Origin: Dysgonomonas mossii DSM 22836 | GTDB lineage: Bacteria; Bacteroidota; Bacteroidia; Bacteroidales; Dysgonomonadaceae | Assembly: GCF_000213575.1 (NCBI RefSeq) | Contig: NZ_GL892006.1 | Coordinates: 144,614 to 208,613, forward strand | DNA: 64,000 nucleotides | Reading direction: 5' to 3' | Shown here: one piece after another, positions 1 to 8,867 of the stretch | Layout of the letters: every line of letters begins with the position of its first letter | How positions within the stretch are numbered: the stretch's first letter is position 1 | Program-made: the position numbers and the translations under genes | Notes under the pieces: generated by a model | Seen by the model: only the letters and a program-made list of their open reading frames with translations | Told to the model about the DNA's origin: nothing | Database searches by the model: none

Positions 1-558
1 CGGATGTGCATCAACAAGCACAGATGCATCAGCACCATGCTGGCAAAAAACATTTAGAATTTTTTCTACATTACCACGTTTCTTACTTCGGGTATAAAGT
101 TTTCCATCCGAATAAGCCCCTGCTCCCCCCTCACCAAAACAATAGTTGGACTCTGGATTCACAACATGCTCACGATTCATCAGTGCTGTATCACGTTTAC
201 GATCACGAACATTTTTACCTCGCTCTACTACTATGGGACGAATACCCAGCTCTATAAGGCGTAATGCTGCAAACAGACCTGCCGGCCCTGCTCCTACGAC
301 AATAGCCTGCGGACAATGCTTTACATTGGGGTAATAAGTAGTTTGGAAATCCGGATCATTTTGTTCTTCATTAATGTAGCCTCTTACTTTGAGATTCACG
401 AAAATATTTCGTTGGCGGGCATCAATAGAACGGCGAAGAATACGAACCGAATTTATATCTCTTAATGGAATACCTGTCTGGGATGAATAGATGCGTCTGA
501 CTTTCTCGATATCTGACGCCTGCTCTGGCGTAATGCGTAAGTCTATATCTTTTTGCAT
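1..558 (-). CDS. NAD(P)/FAD-dependent oxidoreductase, N-terminal part (cut by window edge)
   Basis: The reading frame runs off the left edge, so only the first 186 residues are present. It starts at ATG 558 and has a Rossmann FAD-binding motif GAGPAGLFAAL at about residues 89-99, followed by a VVERG strand end that would contact the ribose. An N-terminal extension of about 80 residues before the dinucleotide fold matches the layout of the uncharacterised FAD-dependent dehydrogenases of the COG2509 type common in Bacteroidetes. A CFGEGGAGAYSDGKL stretch further on fits the same family. Substrate and partner are not known for this family, so no reaction is assigned. It is the first of three minus-strand genes but is separated from the next by about 200 bp. 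Confidence 0.8.
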   Translation of the reverse strand, partial: MQKDIDLRITPEQASDIEKVRRIYSSQTGIPLRDINSVRILRRSIDARQRNIFVNLKVRGYINEEQNDPDFQTTYYPNVKHCPQAIVVGAGPAGLFAALRLIELGIRPIVVERGKNVRDRKRDTALMNREHVVNPESNYCFGEGGAGAYSDGKLYTRSKKRGNVEKILNVFCQHGADASVLVDAHP

Positions 559-755
559 GATTAATTGTAATTGAAGCACAAAGATAAAATATTTAGAGCA
601 TAAAGAAAAGCACAAGTAGTGATACTTGCGCTTTTGTTACTCAGTTACATTTTCAATGTTTATTTTAAATCAATTACTGCTAAACAATAATAAAAAGCTA
701 TTGACATCTATATAATATACGATTGGAAATAATAAAAAGCTGCATGAAAATATTT

Positions 756-2171
756 TTATCCTGCGTTCCGATCTCTTTTCTTCACACGAACAGCGTCTCC
801 GGCATCGGGTGTTAACTTTGTGAAACCATATAGAGAAACAATACCGAGTATTGCCACAAAGATGAAAGCCAAACGGAAATCTGCAACAGTATAATGTTCA
901 GAATATCCGTTTATCATATTGGAGAATCTCAGGAATACTGCTCCCATTGCAATCCCCATTCCTGTAGACATTTGTTGCACGGTACTGTATAATGTGTTAG
1001 CCGCAGTCATCTGCTGCTGTGGTATTTCTGCAAAGGCCAACGTTGTAATAGCACTAAACTGCATGGAGCGAAACATTCCCGACAGAAACATTACCACAAC
1101 AATCAATACGACAGGAGTAGTTGGCAACAACAATGCCGTGAAAAAAGAAAATAAAGCGACAAGAAAACCATTCACAACTAGCACTGTTCGGAAATTATAG
1201 TGACGCATCACCCATATAGTTGCGGGTTTCATTGCCAGATTGCCTGCCATGGTAGCCAAAAATAATGATCCTGACTCAAATGGATTTAGCCCAAATCCTT
1301 CCTGAAACATCAATGGTATAAGATATGGCGCCACCCCTATCACCATACGAGAAAGAGAACCTGTAAATATAGTTACCTTATAAGTAGGAATTCGTATAAC
1401 AGAATAGTCTATCAGAGGATTTGATATATGTTTCGAATAGCGAACATTAAACAGGAGCAAACAGATACTAACCAGTATAAGTAGTACAGATACATAGTAC
1501 GGCACCTCCCTGCGGCTAAGTAGTTCCACCCCATACATGAACCCGACTAAGGCTGAACCACTGAGGACAAACCCAACTAAATCGAACCGTTTCTTAGGAG
1601 AATTGTTCTTCTCTTCTTCAGGAATAAAACGCCAGGCGAGAATCACACATATTATACTAATAGGGATATTGAGGTAAAAAATCCAATGCCAAGTCCAATA
1701 AGTTGTAAGATACCCTCCTACTACAGGTCCTAAAATAGGAGCGACAAGCGCAGGCCATACAATGTATGCCATTGCCGTCACCAGTTTATCTTTCGTGACC
1801 GATTTAAGTACAGCTAGCCTTCCCACGGGAGTCATCATTGCACCGGCCATACCTTGAAATATTCTGAATAGAACAAACTGTGTCAATGTCTGAGACATAC
1901 CACACAGAGCTGATGCAGTGATAAACAAGACAATAGATGTACAAAAAACTTTACGAATACCATACCTATCGGCAATCCAACCACTTACAGGAATAAAGAT
2001 AGCTAATGCAATCAGGTAGGATGTAATACCTGCACTCAGATGTACAACATCTGTATTGAAAGACCGAGCCATAGCGGGAATCGCTGTATTTACGGCAGTA
2101 GTATCAAGCCCTTGCATAAAAAAAGCAATGGCAACGACTAATGATACTGTATAAGCCTTATCGATTTTCAT
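756..2171 (-). CDS. MFS drug-export permease, DHA2 (EmrB/QacA) family
   Basis: This 471-residue integral membrane protein has the many hydrophobic segments expected of the 14-helix DHA2 branch of the major facilitator superfamily. Family features visible are GLDTTAVNTAIPAMA in helix 1, the loop motif GWIADRYGIRKVF (motif A), and the motif C region GPVVGGYLTTYWTWHWIFYL, which together mark proton-driven drug antiporters. A longer reading from a TTG at 2204 exists, but that TTG is part of a promoter-like box TAACTTTG, so I chose ATG 2171 (MKIDKAYTV). It would act in the inner membrane; the substrate cannot be told from sequence. No membrane-fusion or outer-membrane partner lies next to it. Confidence 0.88.
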   Translation of the reverse strand: MKIDKAYTVSLVVAIAFFMQGLDTTAVNTAIPAMARSFNTDVVHLSAGITSYLIALAIFIPVSGWIADRYGIRKVFCTSIVLFITASALCGMSQTLTQFVLFRIFQGMAGAMMTPVGRLAVLKSVTKDKLVTAMAYIVWPALVAPILGPVVGGYLTTYWTWHWIFYLNIPISIICVILAWRFIPEEEKNNSPKKRFDLVGFVLSGSALVGFMYGVELLSRREVPYYVSVLLILVSICLLLFNVRYSKHISNPLIDYSVIRIPTYKVTIFTGSLSRMVIGVAPYLIPLMFQEGFGLNPFESGSLFLATMAGNLAMKPATIWVMRHYNFRTVLVVNGFLVALFSFFTALLLPTTPVVLIVVVMFLSGMFRSMQFSAITTLAFAEIPQQQMTAANTLYSTVQQMSTGMGIAMGAVFLRFSNMINGYSEHYTVADFRLAFIFVAILGIVSLYGFTKLTPDAGDAVRVKKRDRNAG

Positions 2172-2201
2172 CGGCGAAGAGTTACTGTATAAAAACGAAT
2201 G

Positions 2202-2209
2202 CAAAGTTA
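2202..2209 (-). promoter_or_regulatory. -7 promoter box of the MFS gene
   Basis: TAACTTTG on the minus strand fits the Bacteroidetes -7 consensus TAnnTTTG. It lies 30 bp upstream of ATG 2171, which is the usual spacing seen elsewhere in this window, and it decides against the TTG start inside it. Confidence 0.55.
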
Positions 2210-2324
2210 GTTTTTTTAGTAACTATCAGGTAAGGAGTAAATAAAAAGACTGGAATACTAGACACACAAATACCTAATAAACAACAACTAAACGGAGATA
2301 AATAAAAATAAAATTTATGATCCA

Positions 2325-3308
2325 TTAACTTTCCTCGGCAGTTGTCAATGCCTCTTTTGTAAAAGGTGTTATTTCTTTAAAAGCTTCTTTTCTATATGGA
2401 CAGTCTTTAACTCGGCAAACTGAACAATATTTCTCCAAGCACGAATCGGAGTGTATAGATATCAACGTATGCTGAGGGAATAACTCGATAAGACTCAATC
2501 TTAATTCTTCACACGAAGAATGCCCCTGATCTATATTATAATACCATGGCAGAGTGAGATCACAATCTATAAAAAAATCGCTTCCCGATTTCAACACCTT
2601 CAGATTGTGAATATCAATCCAGTCATCCTTTCTATTCTCATTTATCGATTTGGTTATTTTCTCCAATGCTGCAATATCTGCCGTATCGATCAGATTTTGT
2701 ATCGTTTTACGTAAAATGCCTATTCCTGTAAAAACAATTATTCCACCGAAAATGATTGCAAGCGCACTATCAATCCATACCAAACCGGTGAAATAGAGGA
2801 TCAACAAACCTGCAACAAGGCCAATAGTAGAATATGTATCCGATTGGAGATGCTTTCCCCCCGCAACAAGTGCTATAGAATCATATTTTTTCCCCTGATG
2901 AATACTATAATATCCAAGAATATAATTTACAATACCCGCAGCGGTAATAACAACAATACCAATATCTAGCTTTTCTATAACAGAAGGTGTAAACAATCTT
3001 GCGACACCTTCATAGATAATCAATCCTCCTGCCAAAATGATTAATATTCCTTCTATCGAAGCAGATATTAGTTCTATCTTACCATGCCCAAATGGATGAT
3101 CCTGATCTTTGGGTTTGGCTGCTTTATGTATAGCATATAAGCTTATAAAGCCGGCAACTATATTTACAATACTTTCCATTGCATCGGTAAGAATCCCAAC
3201 AGAATTAGTCAAAATATAAGCCGTAAATTTGCCTATCATCAGAACAATACCACAAGCAACAACAAGAGTTTGTACTCTTTGTTTTATTTTATCCGGATTT
3301 GTTTTCAT
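2325..3308 (-). CDS. Cation diffusion facilitator (CDF) family metal exporter
   Basis: The 327-residue protein has the CDF fold: about six hydrophobic helices, and the signature HPFGHGKIE between helices 2 and 3, in which the histidines and acidic residues are near the transport site. DAMES in helix 2 and DTYS in helix 5 supply the usual Asp-rich metal-binding pairs. The C-terminal cytoplasmic domain ends in a cysteine cluster CLEKYCSVCRVKDC, which is unusual for the family and could bind zinc or sense metal. It probably exports Zn, Fe or Mn in exchange for protons across the inner membrane; the exact ion is not determinable. Start ATG 3308. Confidence 0.9.
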   Translation of the reverse strand: MKTNPDKIKQRVQTLVVACGIVLMIGKFTAYILTNSVGILTDAMESIVNIVAGFISLYAIHKAAKPKDQDHPFGHGKIELISASIEGILIILAGGLIIYEGVARLFTPSVIEKLDIGIVVITAAGIVNYILGYYSIHQGKKYDSIALVAGGKHLQSDTYSTIGLVAGLLILYFTGLVWIDSALAIIFGGIIVFTGIGILRKTIQNLIDTADIAALEKITKSINENRKDDWIDIHNLKVLKSGSDFFIDCDLTLPWYYNIDQGHSSCEELRLSLIELFPQHTLISIHSDSCLEKYCSVCRVKDCPYRKEAFKEITPFTKEALTTAEES

Positions 3309-3467
3309 TATTAAAGCTAAGATAAAGTGCCTAATTAAAAGAGCCCTCTGAAATGGTTGAATTTAACTTCAAATATACCTTTTTTTTCTAAAACCAGAAC
3401 AAAACAATCCTAAGACTTAAGAAGTATTATAACTTATGTTCGTACATTAAAATAACTGAAAAAACTT

Positions 3468-3475
3468 TATCTTTG
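3468..3475 (+). promoter_or_regulatory. -7 promoter box of dgt
   Basis: TATCTTTG matches TAnnTTTG and lies 20 bp before the dgt ATG. No clear TTG was seen at -33. Confidence 0.5.
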
Positions 3476-3495
3476 ATTCTCAAACTAATTAAAGT

Positions 3496-4824
3496 ATGAA
3501 CTGGCAACAACTGCTTTCGGCGAAACGATTCGGGATGGAAGAATACCATGATGACAAACATCATGATAGAACTGATTTTCAAAGAGATTATGACAGGCTA
3601 ATCTTTTCAGCACCTTTCCGTCGTTTACAAAACAAAACACAAGTCTTTCCTCTTCCGGGTAGTATATTTGTGCATAACAGGCTCACCCATAGCATCGAGG
3701 TTTCTTGTGTAGGGCGCTCTTTAGGTGTCATTGTCGGTAAAGAACTGAGAAAAAAGTATCCAAATTCGCCGGCCGATTTCGAAGAGATAAACTCTATCAT
3801 TGCTGCCGGTTGCCTTGCTCACGATCTGGGCAATCCTCCTTTCGGGCATTCAGGTGAAACAGCCATCACGAGCTATTTTTCTGAAGACAAAGGCATGCGG
3901 CTAAAGGAAAAAATAATAAAAGAAGGTGGACGCTGGGAAGATTTTATAAACTTTGAAGGCAATGCGAACTCGATACGTCTGCTTATACATCAGTTTAATG
4001 GCAGACGAAGAGGCGGTTTTGTTATGACCTATTCTATGCTAGCATCCATCGTTAAGTACCCCTACTCTTCCATCTCTGCAAATGGAGCCGGCAAATTCGG
4101 ATTCTTTGAAGCGGAAGAAAAAGATTTCAAAAGAATAGCAAATGAATTGGGCATGCACTGCATTCAAGAAAATCCGTTAAAATACGCCAGACATCCCTTA
4201 GTATATCTTGTAGAGGCTGCCGATGATATTTGTTATAAAATAATGGATTTAGAAGATGCCCACAAGTTAGGACTATTAACAACTGAGCAAACAATAGAAC
4301 TCTTCTTGAATTTCTTTCCGGAAGAAAAGCAAAAGAAAATGCAGAAAACGCTGCACGTAGTCAGCGATATTAATGAGCAAATTGCATATCTTCGTTCAAG
4401 CGTTATCGGTTTACTTGTAGATGAATGCTCTAATGTATTTCTGGAAAACGAACAGCGTATTCTGGATGGTAGGTTTGAAAAACCATTAATAAAATGTATT
4501 TCTCCATTGCCGAACAATGCTTACCAAATAGCTACAGATGTTAGCTATAAAAAAATATATAAAACAAAAGATGTAGTAGACATAGAGCTGGCCGGACATC
4601 GTATCATTGGATTCCTTCTCGACACATTTATATCAGCTGTGGAAGAGCCTAATGCAAAATACTCCAAATTGATTCTTAGTCGCATACCCGAACAATATGA
4701 AAAAGATGCACCAACATTATATCAACGAATTCTTGCCGTTTTAGACTTTGTATCGGGTATGACAGACGTATATGCCCTCGACTTGTACAGAAAGATCACA
4801 GGAATGAGTTTGCCAACGGTTTAA
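3496..4824 (+). CDS. dgt: Deoxyguanosine triphosphate triphosphohydrolase (dGTPase)
   Basis: This 442-residue HD-domain enzyme hydrolyses dGTP to deoxyguanosine and triphosphate, helping set dNTP pools. The metal site is visible as His65 in THSIEV and the His109-Asp110 pair in LAHDLGNPPFGH; FRRLQNKTQVF near residue 41 is the nucleotide-binding motif shared by dGTPases, and a later YLVEAADDICY carries the last HD-family Asp. Length and motif order match the long dGTPase subfamily. It is preceded by its own promoter-like box and followed by 800 bp without a clear gene, so it looks monocistronic. Confidence 0.93.
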   Translation: MNWQQLLSAKRFGMEEYHDDKHHDRTDFQRDYDRLIFSAPFRRLQNKTQVFPLPGSIFVHNRLTHSIEVSCVGRSLGVIVGKELRKKYPNSPADFEEINSIIAAGCLAHDLGNPPFGHSGETAITSYFSEDKGMRLKEKIIKEGGRWEDFINFEGNANSIRLLIHQFNGRRRGGFVMTYSMLASIVKYPYSSISANGAGKFGFFEAEEKDFKRIANELGMHCIQENPLKYARHPLVYLVEAADDICYKIMDLEDAHKLGLLTTEQTIELFLNFFPEEKQKKMQKTLHVVSDINEQIAYLRSSVIGLLVDECSNVFLENEQRILDGRFEKPLIKCISPLPNNAYQIATDVSYKKIYKTKDVVDIELAGHRIIGFLLDTFISAVEEPNAKYSKLILSRIPEQYEKDAPTLYQRILAVLDFVSGMTDVYALDLYRKITGMSLPTV

Positions 4825-4931
4825 CATCTCTAACTTTATCGTTAATAAAGATTAACAACAACACAACTATATAACAAACAGACTATTACATTAAATAAAA
4901 AGAATAAAATAGGGCAAAATCAAATAAAAAA

Positions 4932-4961
4932 TTGCAATATGAATTATAAATAATATATTTG
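4932..4961 (+). promoter_or_regulatory. Strong Bacteroidetes promoter without an ORF behind it
   Basis: TTG at 4932-4934, a 19-bp spacer and TATATTTG at 4954-4961 match both promoter elements at the same spacing as the tRNA-His promoter of this window. Transcription would start near 4967 on the plus strand, over 650 bp from the next long gene. Confidence 0.55.
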
Positions 4962-5290
4962 TAGCAACAAACGATACAACTTAAAAAACTACAGCAATAA
5001 TCAATTACATTGCTATAAAAAATGTCATTTTATTAGAATAAGATATATAGCATATTGTATCATATTGTCATATATTCACGTAAAACATGAAATTTTAGTT
5101 GTATTCATCCGAAAAGCCCGGAATGAGGAGTTACGCAAACTAATGATGTCTATAGCTCTGTCGCCCAGAGTCATTATATTGCACGTATGAATTATAAAAA
5201 AACGAAAACGAATATTCTGCCCGGAAGGATTGTGCTAAGAAATTATTGGTAATACTAAAAATATACTCACATTAAATAGAAATAAAGATT

Positions 5291-5422
5291 AAATTCAGTG
5301 CCTGATGATATGCGGAGATGTAATAAACTATTCACATTTGTATTTGTCTTCAATGTTTGTCCCTCCTTTTTCATTCTAGAGCTTGTGAAAGTATTGAAAG
5401 AAAAATCTCAGGCGCTGAATTT
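5291..5422. repeat. 132-bp inverted-repeat structure, candidate structured RNA
   Basis: AAATTCAGTGCCTGA at 5291-5305 pairs with TCAGGCGCTGAATTT at 5408-5422, giving a 15-bp closing stem with one G-U. The 102-nt interior has further short complementary segments (TTCACA with TGTGAA, and TTCAAT with ATTGAA). A long closing helix around a mostly open interior resembles 6S-type RNAs, but I cannot confirm that family. No T-run follows either side. Confidence 0.35.
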
Positions 5423-5622
5423 TACTTTAATAAGCAAGTAAACCAAAAGAAGTATAACGCTCTGTGTGTTTATTTAGTTCACTATCCCGAAATTTCTACA
5501 CTTTTACGTTTTTTGTTAAAAATAAGAGATATATAACCATCGTAATTTTATTTATTTATAAAAAAAGTATTTCCTTTGCGTAAAATAATGGAATACAAAA
5601 CATTTTATATAATTACAGTCTA

Positions 5623-7350
5623 ATGAGAAACCGTTTAATTGCATTTTTCACATTCTCAGTACTTTTGGGGACTACTTTTACCTATGCACAAAGTAATCAG
5701 GGAAAGAACCAAGAGCAACAGCGCTATTTTGATATAAATAAGAACATCGAAATATTCAACAGTGTAGTCCGCGAAATGGATATGTTCTATGTCGATAGCC
5801 TCGACATCAATAAAACTATACGCACAGGTATAGACAATATGCTAGGCACACTTGATCCTTATACAGAATACTACAATGAGGATGACATGAAAGAGTTTAG
5901 CACCCAAATAACAGGTGAATATGCGGGAGTTGGAGCAATCGTATCTTTCAAGGATGGACGAGTTACTATTATAGAACCATACGGTGATAAGCCCGCCGCA
6001 AAAGCAGGATTGAAAGCAGGAGACGTAATCTTAGAGATAGACGGAAAAGATATGACGACCTGCGACTCTGTACCGGGAGAGGTATTTGGACGCACATTAA
6101 GTAGTTTTGTAAGCAATAATCTAAAAGGACAGCCGGGAACAACAATAGAGGTAAAGGTAGAACGCAAAGGCGAGAAAAAACCTATAACGCTCAAGGTTGT
6201 ACGCGAGAAAGTTGTTATGGATCCTATTACATACTATGGTATGGTAACTCCCACTATAGGATATATAAGTTTTAGCACCTTTACCGACAAGAGTGCTGCT
6301 GAAGTAAAAAATGCATTCCTAGAGCTAAAGAAACAGGGCGCTAAATCCCTTATATTCGATGTACGCCAAAATGGTGGAGGAATCATGGAAGAAGCTGTTC
6401 AGATTGTAAATATGTTTGTACCGAAAGGAAAAGTTGTGCTATCTACCAAAGGAAAACTAAAACAGACAGATAGGACATATCGCACGACATTGGAACCAAT
6501 AGATACAGAAATACCTATTATCGTTTTAACGAATAGGGGCTCTGCTTCTGCTGCCGAAATTGTAGCCGGATCATTACAGGATATGGATAGAGCTGTACTT
6601 CTTGGCGAACGTACATTCGGAAAAGGATTGGTACAAGTAACGCGTGAAGTACCTTATGGAGGCGGAATAAAAGTAACTTCGTCTAAGTACTACATCCCTA
6701 GTGGCAGATGTGTGCAGGCAATCGATTATTCCCACAGAAATGCTGATGGAAGCGTGGGACGTATACCGGATAGCCTCACTACTGTATTTTACACTCAGGC
6801 AGGGCGTCAGGTAAGAGACGGCGGAGGTGTTACTCCCGATATTGTAATGAATGAACCTAAAACCCCAAATATCACCTATTATCTCGAAAATCAATACATT
6901 GTATTCGATTGGGTTACAGATTGGGTTGTAAAACATAAATCGATCGAATCACCCGAAAAGTTTTCTATATCTGACGAAGATTATGAAAGCTTTAAGCAAT
7001 TCGTTAAATCCAAAGATTTTCAATACGATCGCATGAGCGAGAAATCAATGGCTTCACTAAAAGAGGTGATGGAGTTTGAAGGCTATATGAAATATGCCAA
7101 TGATGAGTTTAAGGCTTTGGAAGCAAAACTTATCCCGAACCTTGATCGGGACTTGGAAACCTTCAAAGAAGATATAATGAAACAGATAAACTCAGCCATC
7201 GTTAAACGTTATTATTACCAGCGTGGGGAGAAACTTTATTCTCTTAAACATGATGCTGACGTAGATAAAGCAATAGAAGTTCTAGGAGATACAGAATTGT
7301 ACAGAAAGACATTGGCTGCTCCCGAAAAAATAGCAGAAACTGCGAAGTAA
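5623..7350 (+). CDS. S41 family C-terminal processing peptidase (Ctp/Prc type)
   Basis: This 575-residue serine protease has a signal peptide (residues 1-22, ending TYAQ), so it acts in the periplasm. A PDZ domain lies at about residues 98-185 and the S41 catalytic core follows. The Ser-Lys dyad can be seen as Ser309 in NRGSASAAEI and Lys334 in FGKGLVQ; GTLDPYTEY near residue 75 is the family's N-terminal signature. A C-terminal extension of some 200 residues rich in charged helices is common in Bacteroidetes members. These enzymes degrade or trim periplasmic and lipoproteins after recognising C-terminal tails. A terminator follows directly, so it is the last gene of its transcript. Confidence 0.92.
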   Translation: MRNRLIAFFTFSVLLGTTFTYAQSNQGKNQEQQRYFDINKNIEIFNSVVREMDMFYVDSLDINKTIRTGIDNMLGTLDPYTEYYNEDDMKEFSTQITGEYAGVGAIVSFKDGRVTIIEPYGDKPAAKAGLKAGDVILEIDGKDMTTCDSVPGEVFGRTLSSFVSNNLKGQPGTTIEVKVERKGEKKPITLKVVREKVVMDPITYYGMVTPTIGYISFSTFTDKSAAEVKNAFLELKKQGAKSLIFDVRQNGGGIMEEAVQIVNMFVPKGKVVLSTKGKLKQTDRTYRTTLEPIDTEIPIIVLTNRGSASAAEIVAGSLQDMDRAVLLGERTFGKGLVQVTREVPYGGGIKVTSSKYYIPSGRCVQAIDYSHRNADGSVGRIPDSLTTVFYTQAGRQVRDGGGVTPDIVMNEPKTPNITYYLENQYIVFDWVTDWVVKHKSIESPEKFSISDEDYESFKQFVKSKDFQYDRMSEKSMASLKEVMEFEGYMKYANDEFKALEAKLIPNLDRDLETFKEDIMKQINSAIVKRYYYQRGEKLYSLKHDADVDKAIEVLGDTELYRKTLAAPEKIAETAK

Positions 7351-7366
7351 GAAAATTAATTTATAG

Positions 7367-7417
7367 AGGTAAGTAATTATTTCGTATCTTTGTGAATATC
7401 TAATTACTTACCTTTTT
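7367..7417 (+). terminator. Terminator of the S41 peptidase, with a promoter in its loop
   Basis: AGGTAAGTAATTA (7367-7379) and TAATTACTTACCT (7401-7413) form a perfect 13-bp stem followed by a T-run to 7417. The 21-nt loop contains TATCTTTG at 7385-7392, the -7 box for the next gene. Confidence 0.75.
7385..7392 (+). promoter_or_regulatory. -7 promoter box of the DUF4290 gene
   Basis: TATCTTTG fits TAnnTTTG and sits in the loop of the preceding terminator, so a transcript beginning near 7398 would lack the left arm of the hairpin. Confidence 0.5.
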
Positions 7418-7442
7418 ATTTATACATATATTACATTTACAA

Positions 7443-8054
7443 ATGGAGTATAACACTCAGTTAAAAAAACTTACTCTTCCTGAATATGGAAGGAATATAC
7501 AAAATATGGTCGACTATTGCCTTGCAATACCTGACCGGAACGAACGCAAACGCTGTGCAGATACTATAATAAACATTATGGGAAATATGTTTCCGCATCT
7601 TCGTGATGTAAACGATTTCAAGCACATCTTATGGGATCATTTGGCTATTATGTCCGACTTTAAGCTGGATATAGATTATCCTTACGAGGTAGTGAAGAAA
7701 GAGGACTTGAACACCAAGCCGGGAAAAATAGAATATAGCCGCCCCGATATGCAATACCGTCATTATGGCAAAACATTGGAAAAGATGGCTAAGATGGCTG
7801 TATCGATAGAAGACACTAAAGAAAAAGAACAATTTATTTTGCTGGTTGCCACTCATATGAAAAAATCATATATACAGTGGAACAAGGACGTTGAAGATCA
7901 TAAAATATTCCTTGACCTTTATGATTTATCGGGTCATAAGATTGATATCAGGAACTCAAACATCAAACTTCCTGAAATGAAGGATCTCGGTCAGAGAAAT
8001 ACGCCCAACAACAATGGTGGAGGGAAAAAAAGCAACCAACAAAAGAAAAAATAA
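7443..8054 (+). CDS. DUF4290 domain-containing protein
   Basis: The 203-residue soluble protein matches the DUF4290 family, which is restricted to Bacteroidetes and has no known function. The recognisable start is NTQLKKLTLPEYGRNIQ and the segment DRNERKRCADTIINIMGNMFPHLRD; the last 25 residues are low-complexity, Asn/Gly/Lys rich. No signal peptide or membrane segment is present, so it is cytoplasmic. It is followed after 13 bp by rimM, suggesting cotranscription and possibly a link to ribosome or RNA work, but that is only context. Start is ATG 7443, about 50 bp after the -7 box. Confidence 0.85.
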   Translation: MEYNTQLKKLTLPEYGRNIQNMVDYCLAIPDRNERKRCADTIINIMGNMFPHLRDVNDFKHILWDHLAIMSDFKLDIDYPYEVVKKEDLNTKPGKIEYSRPDMQYRHYGKTLEKMAKMAVSIEDTKEKEQFILLVATHMKKSYIQWNKDVEDHKIFLDLYDLSGHKIDIRNSNIKLPEMKDLGQRNTPNNNGGGKKSNQQKKK

Positions 8055-8067
8055 ACAAGCCTGAGCT

Positions 8068-8586
8068 ATGATAAAAGATAGCGAAGTATTTAAAATAGGG
8101 AAACTTATCAAACCTCATGGAATAAAAGGTGAGATAAGTTTTGCTTTTGAGAACGATATATTCGACCGGGTCGATTGCCCATACTTGATATGCCGCATAG
8201 ATGGCATCTTTGTACCTTTTTTTGTAGACGAATATCGGTTCAAAGGAAGCGAAACCGCTTTAATAACATTTGAGGGTGTCGACAGTGAAGAAAAGGTAAT
8301 GCAAATGTCGGGGCTGGAAGTATTTTTCCCTCGTAAATACTTTGAAGAAGAATCGGATGATGATATAGACTATTCGTGGAATTTCTTTATTGGATTTTCG
8401 GTAGTAGACAAAGTTGCCGGCAATTTAGGAACGATTGAAGAAATAGACGACAAAACGATTAACACACTATTCCTCGTGAAGAACGACGATGAAGATCTGA
8501 TAATACCCGCAACAGAGGACTTTGTCGAAAAAATTGATGCTAAAAAAAGAATATTATATCTAAATCTGCCAGAAGGGTTGGTATAA
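8068..8586 (+). CDS. rimM: Ribosome maturation factor RimM (16S rRNA processing)
   Basis: The 172-residue protein has the two RimM domains: an N-terminal beta-barrel beginning KIGKLIKPHGIKGEI, the diagnostic motif, and a C-terminal PRC-barrel-like domain with GFSVVDKVAGNLGTIEEI and a final LIIPATEDFVEKID. RimM binds ribosomal protein S19 and helps assemble the head of the 30S subunit. Length is standard for the family. It is 13 bp downstream of the DUF4290 gene, so the two probably form an operon. The usual partner trmD is not adjacent here. Confidence 0.93.
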   Translation: MIKDSEVFKIGKLIKPHGIKGEISFAFENDIFDRVDCPYLICRIDGIFVPFFVDEYRFKGSETALITFEGVDSEEKVMQMSGLEVFFPRKYFEEESDDDIDYSWNFFIGFSVVDKVAGNLGTIEEIDDKTINTLFLVKNDDEDLIIPATEDFVEKIDAKKRILYLNLPEGLV

Positions 8587-8655
8587 GCATACAATTTTTC
8601 AATAAATTTTATCATATATAGTATAAAGTCTACTACACGAGTTTGTAGCAGGAAA

Positions 8656-8701
8656 GTGACAATATAAACAACGTCAAAACTGTTACTTTTGTCACCTTTT
8701 A
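8656..8701 (+). promoter_or_regulatory. Repeated upstream element, copy 1 (before proB)
   Basis: GTGAC at 8656-8660 and GTCAC at 8691-8695 bracket TGTTACTTTTG, which itself contains a TAnnTTTG match. The 46-bp unit is closely repeated at 37539-37585 before prfC, and its core recurs on the minus strand before ileS. It lies about 170-210 bp upstream of proB. Confidence 0.5.
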
Positions 8702-8840
8702 CAAATAAATATCTATATATTAAATACTTACCAAAACAGACAAAATCATTTTAGAGCATTACAAGCGCAAAAAGAAAAGATAGCAAGCAATTTAACGCCT
8801 ATTTTCTATTTTATCTATCATTTTACCTGAAATAAAATTT

Positions 8841-8848
8841 TAACTTTG
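8841..8848 (+). promoter_or_regulatory. -7 promoter box of proB
   Basis: TAACTTTG lies 19 bp before ATG 8868, the common spacing in this window. Confidence 0.55.
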
Positions 8849-8867
8849 TTTTTTTGATATTCTTCTA

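Larger units (their letters stand above)
4825..5622. other. Gene-poor 800-bp interval with promoter and inverted repeat
   Basis: No long ORF is present. The interval holds a well-formed promoter at 4932-4961, a short hairpin with stem CTCTG/CAGAG near 5154-5170, and a large inverted repeat at 5291-5422. Two tiny ORFs can be read: a 21-codon basic one at 5187-5252 (plus, MNYKKTKTN...) and a 32-codon one at 5076-5174 (minus, MTLGDRAID...); neither has independent support. The promoter with no good ORF behind it suggests a noncoding RNA or a very long leader for the protease gene at 5623. Confidence 0.5.

Noticed and set aside
2172-2204. N-terminal extension of the MFS gene from TTG
   Set aside because: The TTG is part of the promoter box TAACTTTG, and the extension has no family match.
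5230-5250. CCCGGAAGGA, resembling the tip of signal recognition particle RNA
   Set aside because: The internal loops and closing helix of SRP RNA are absent around it.
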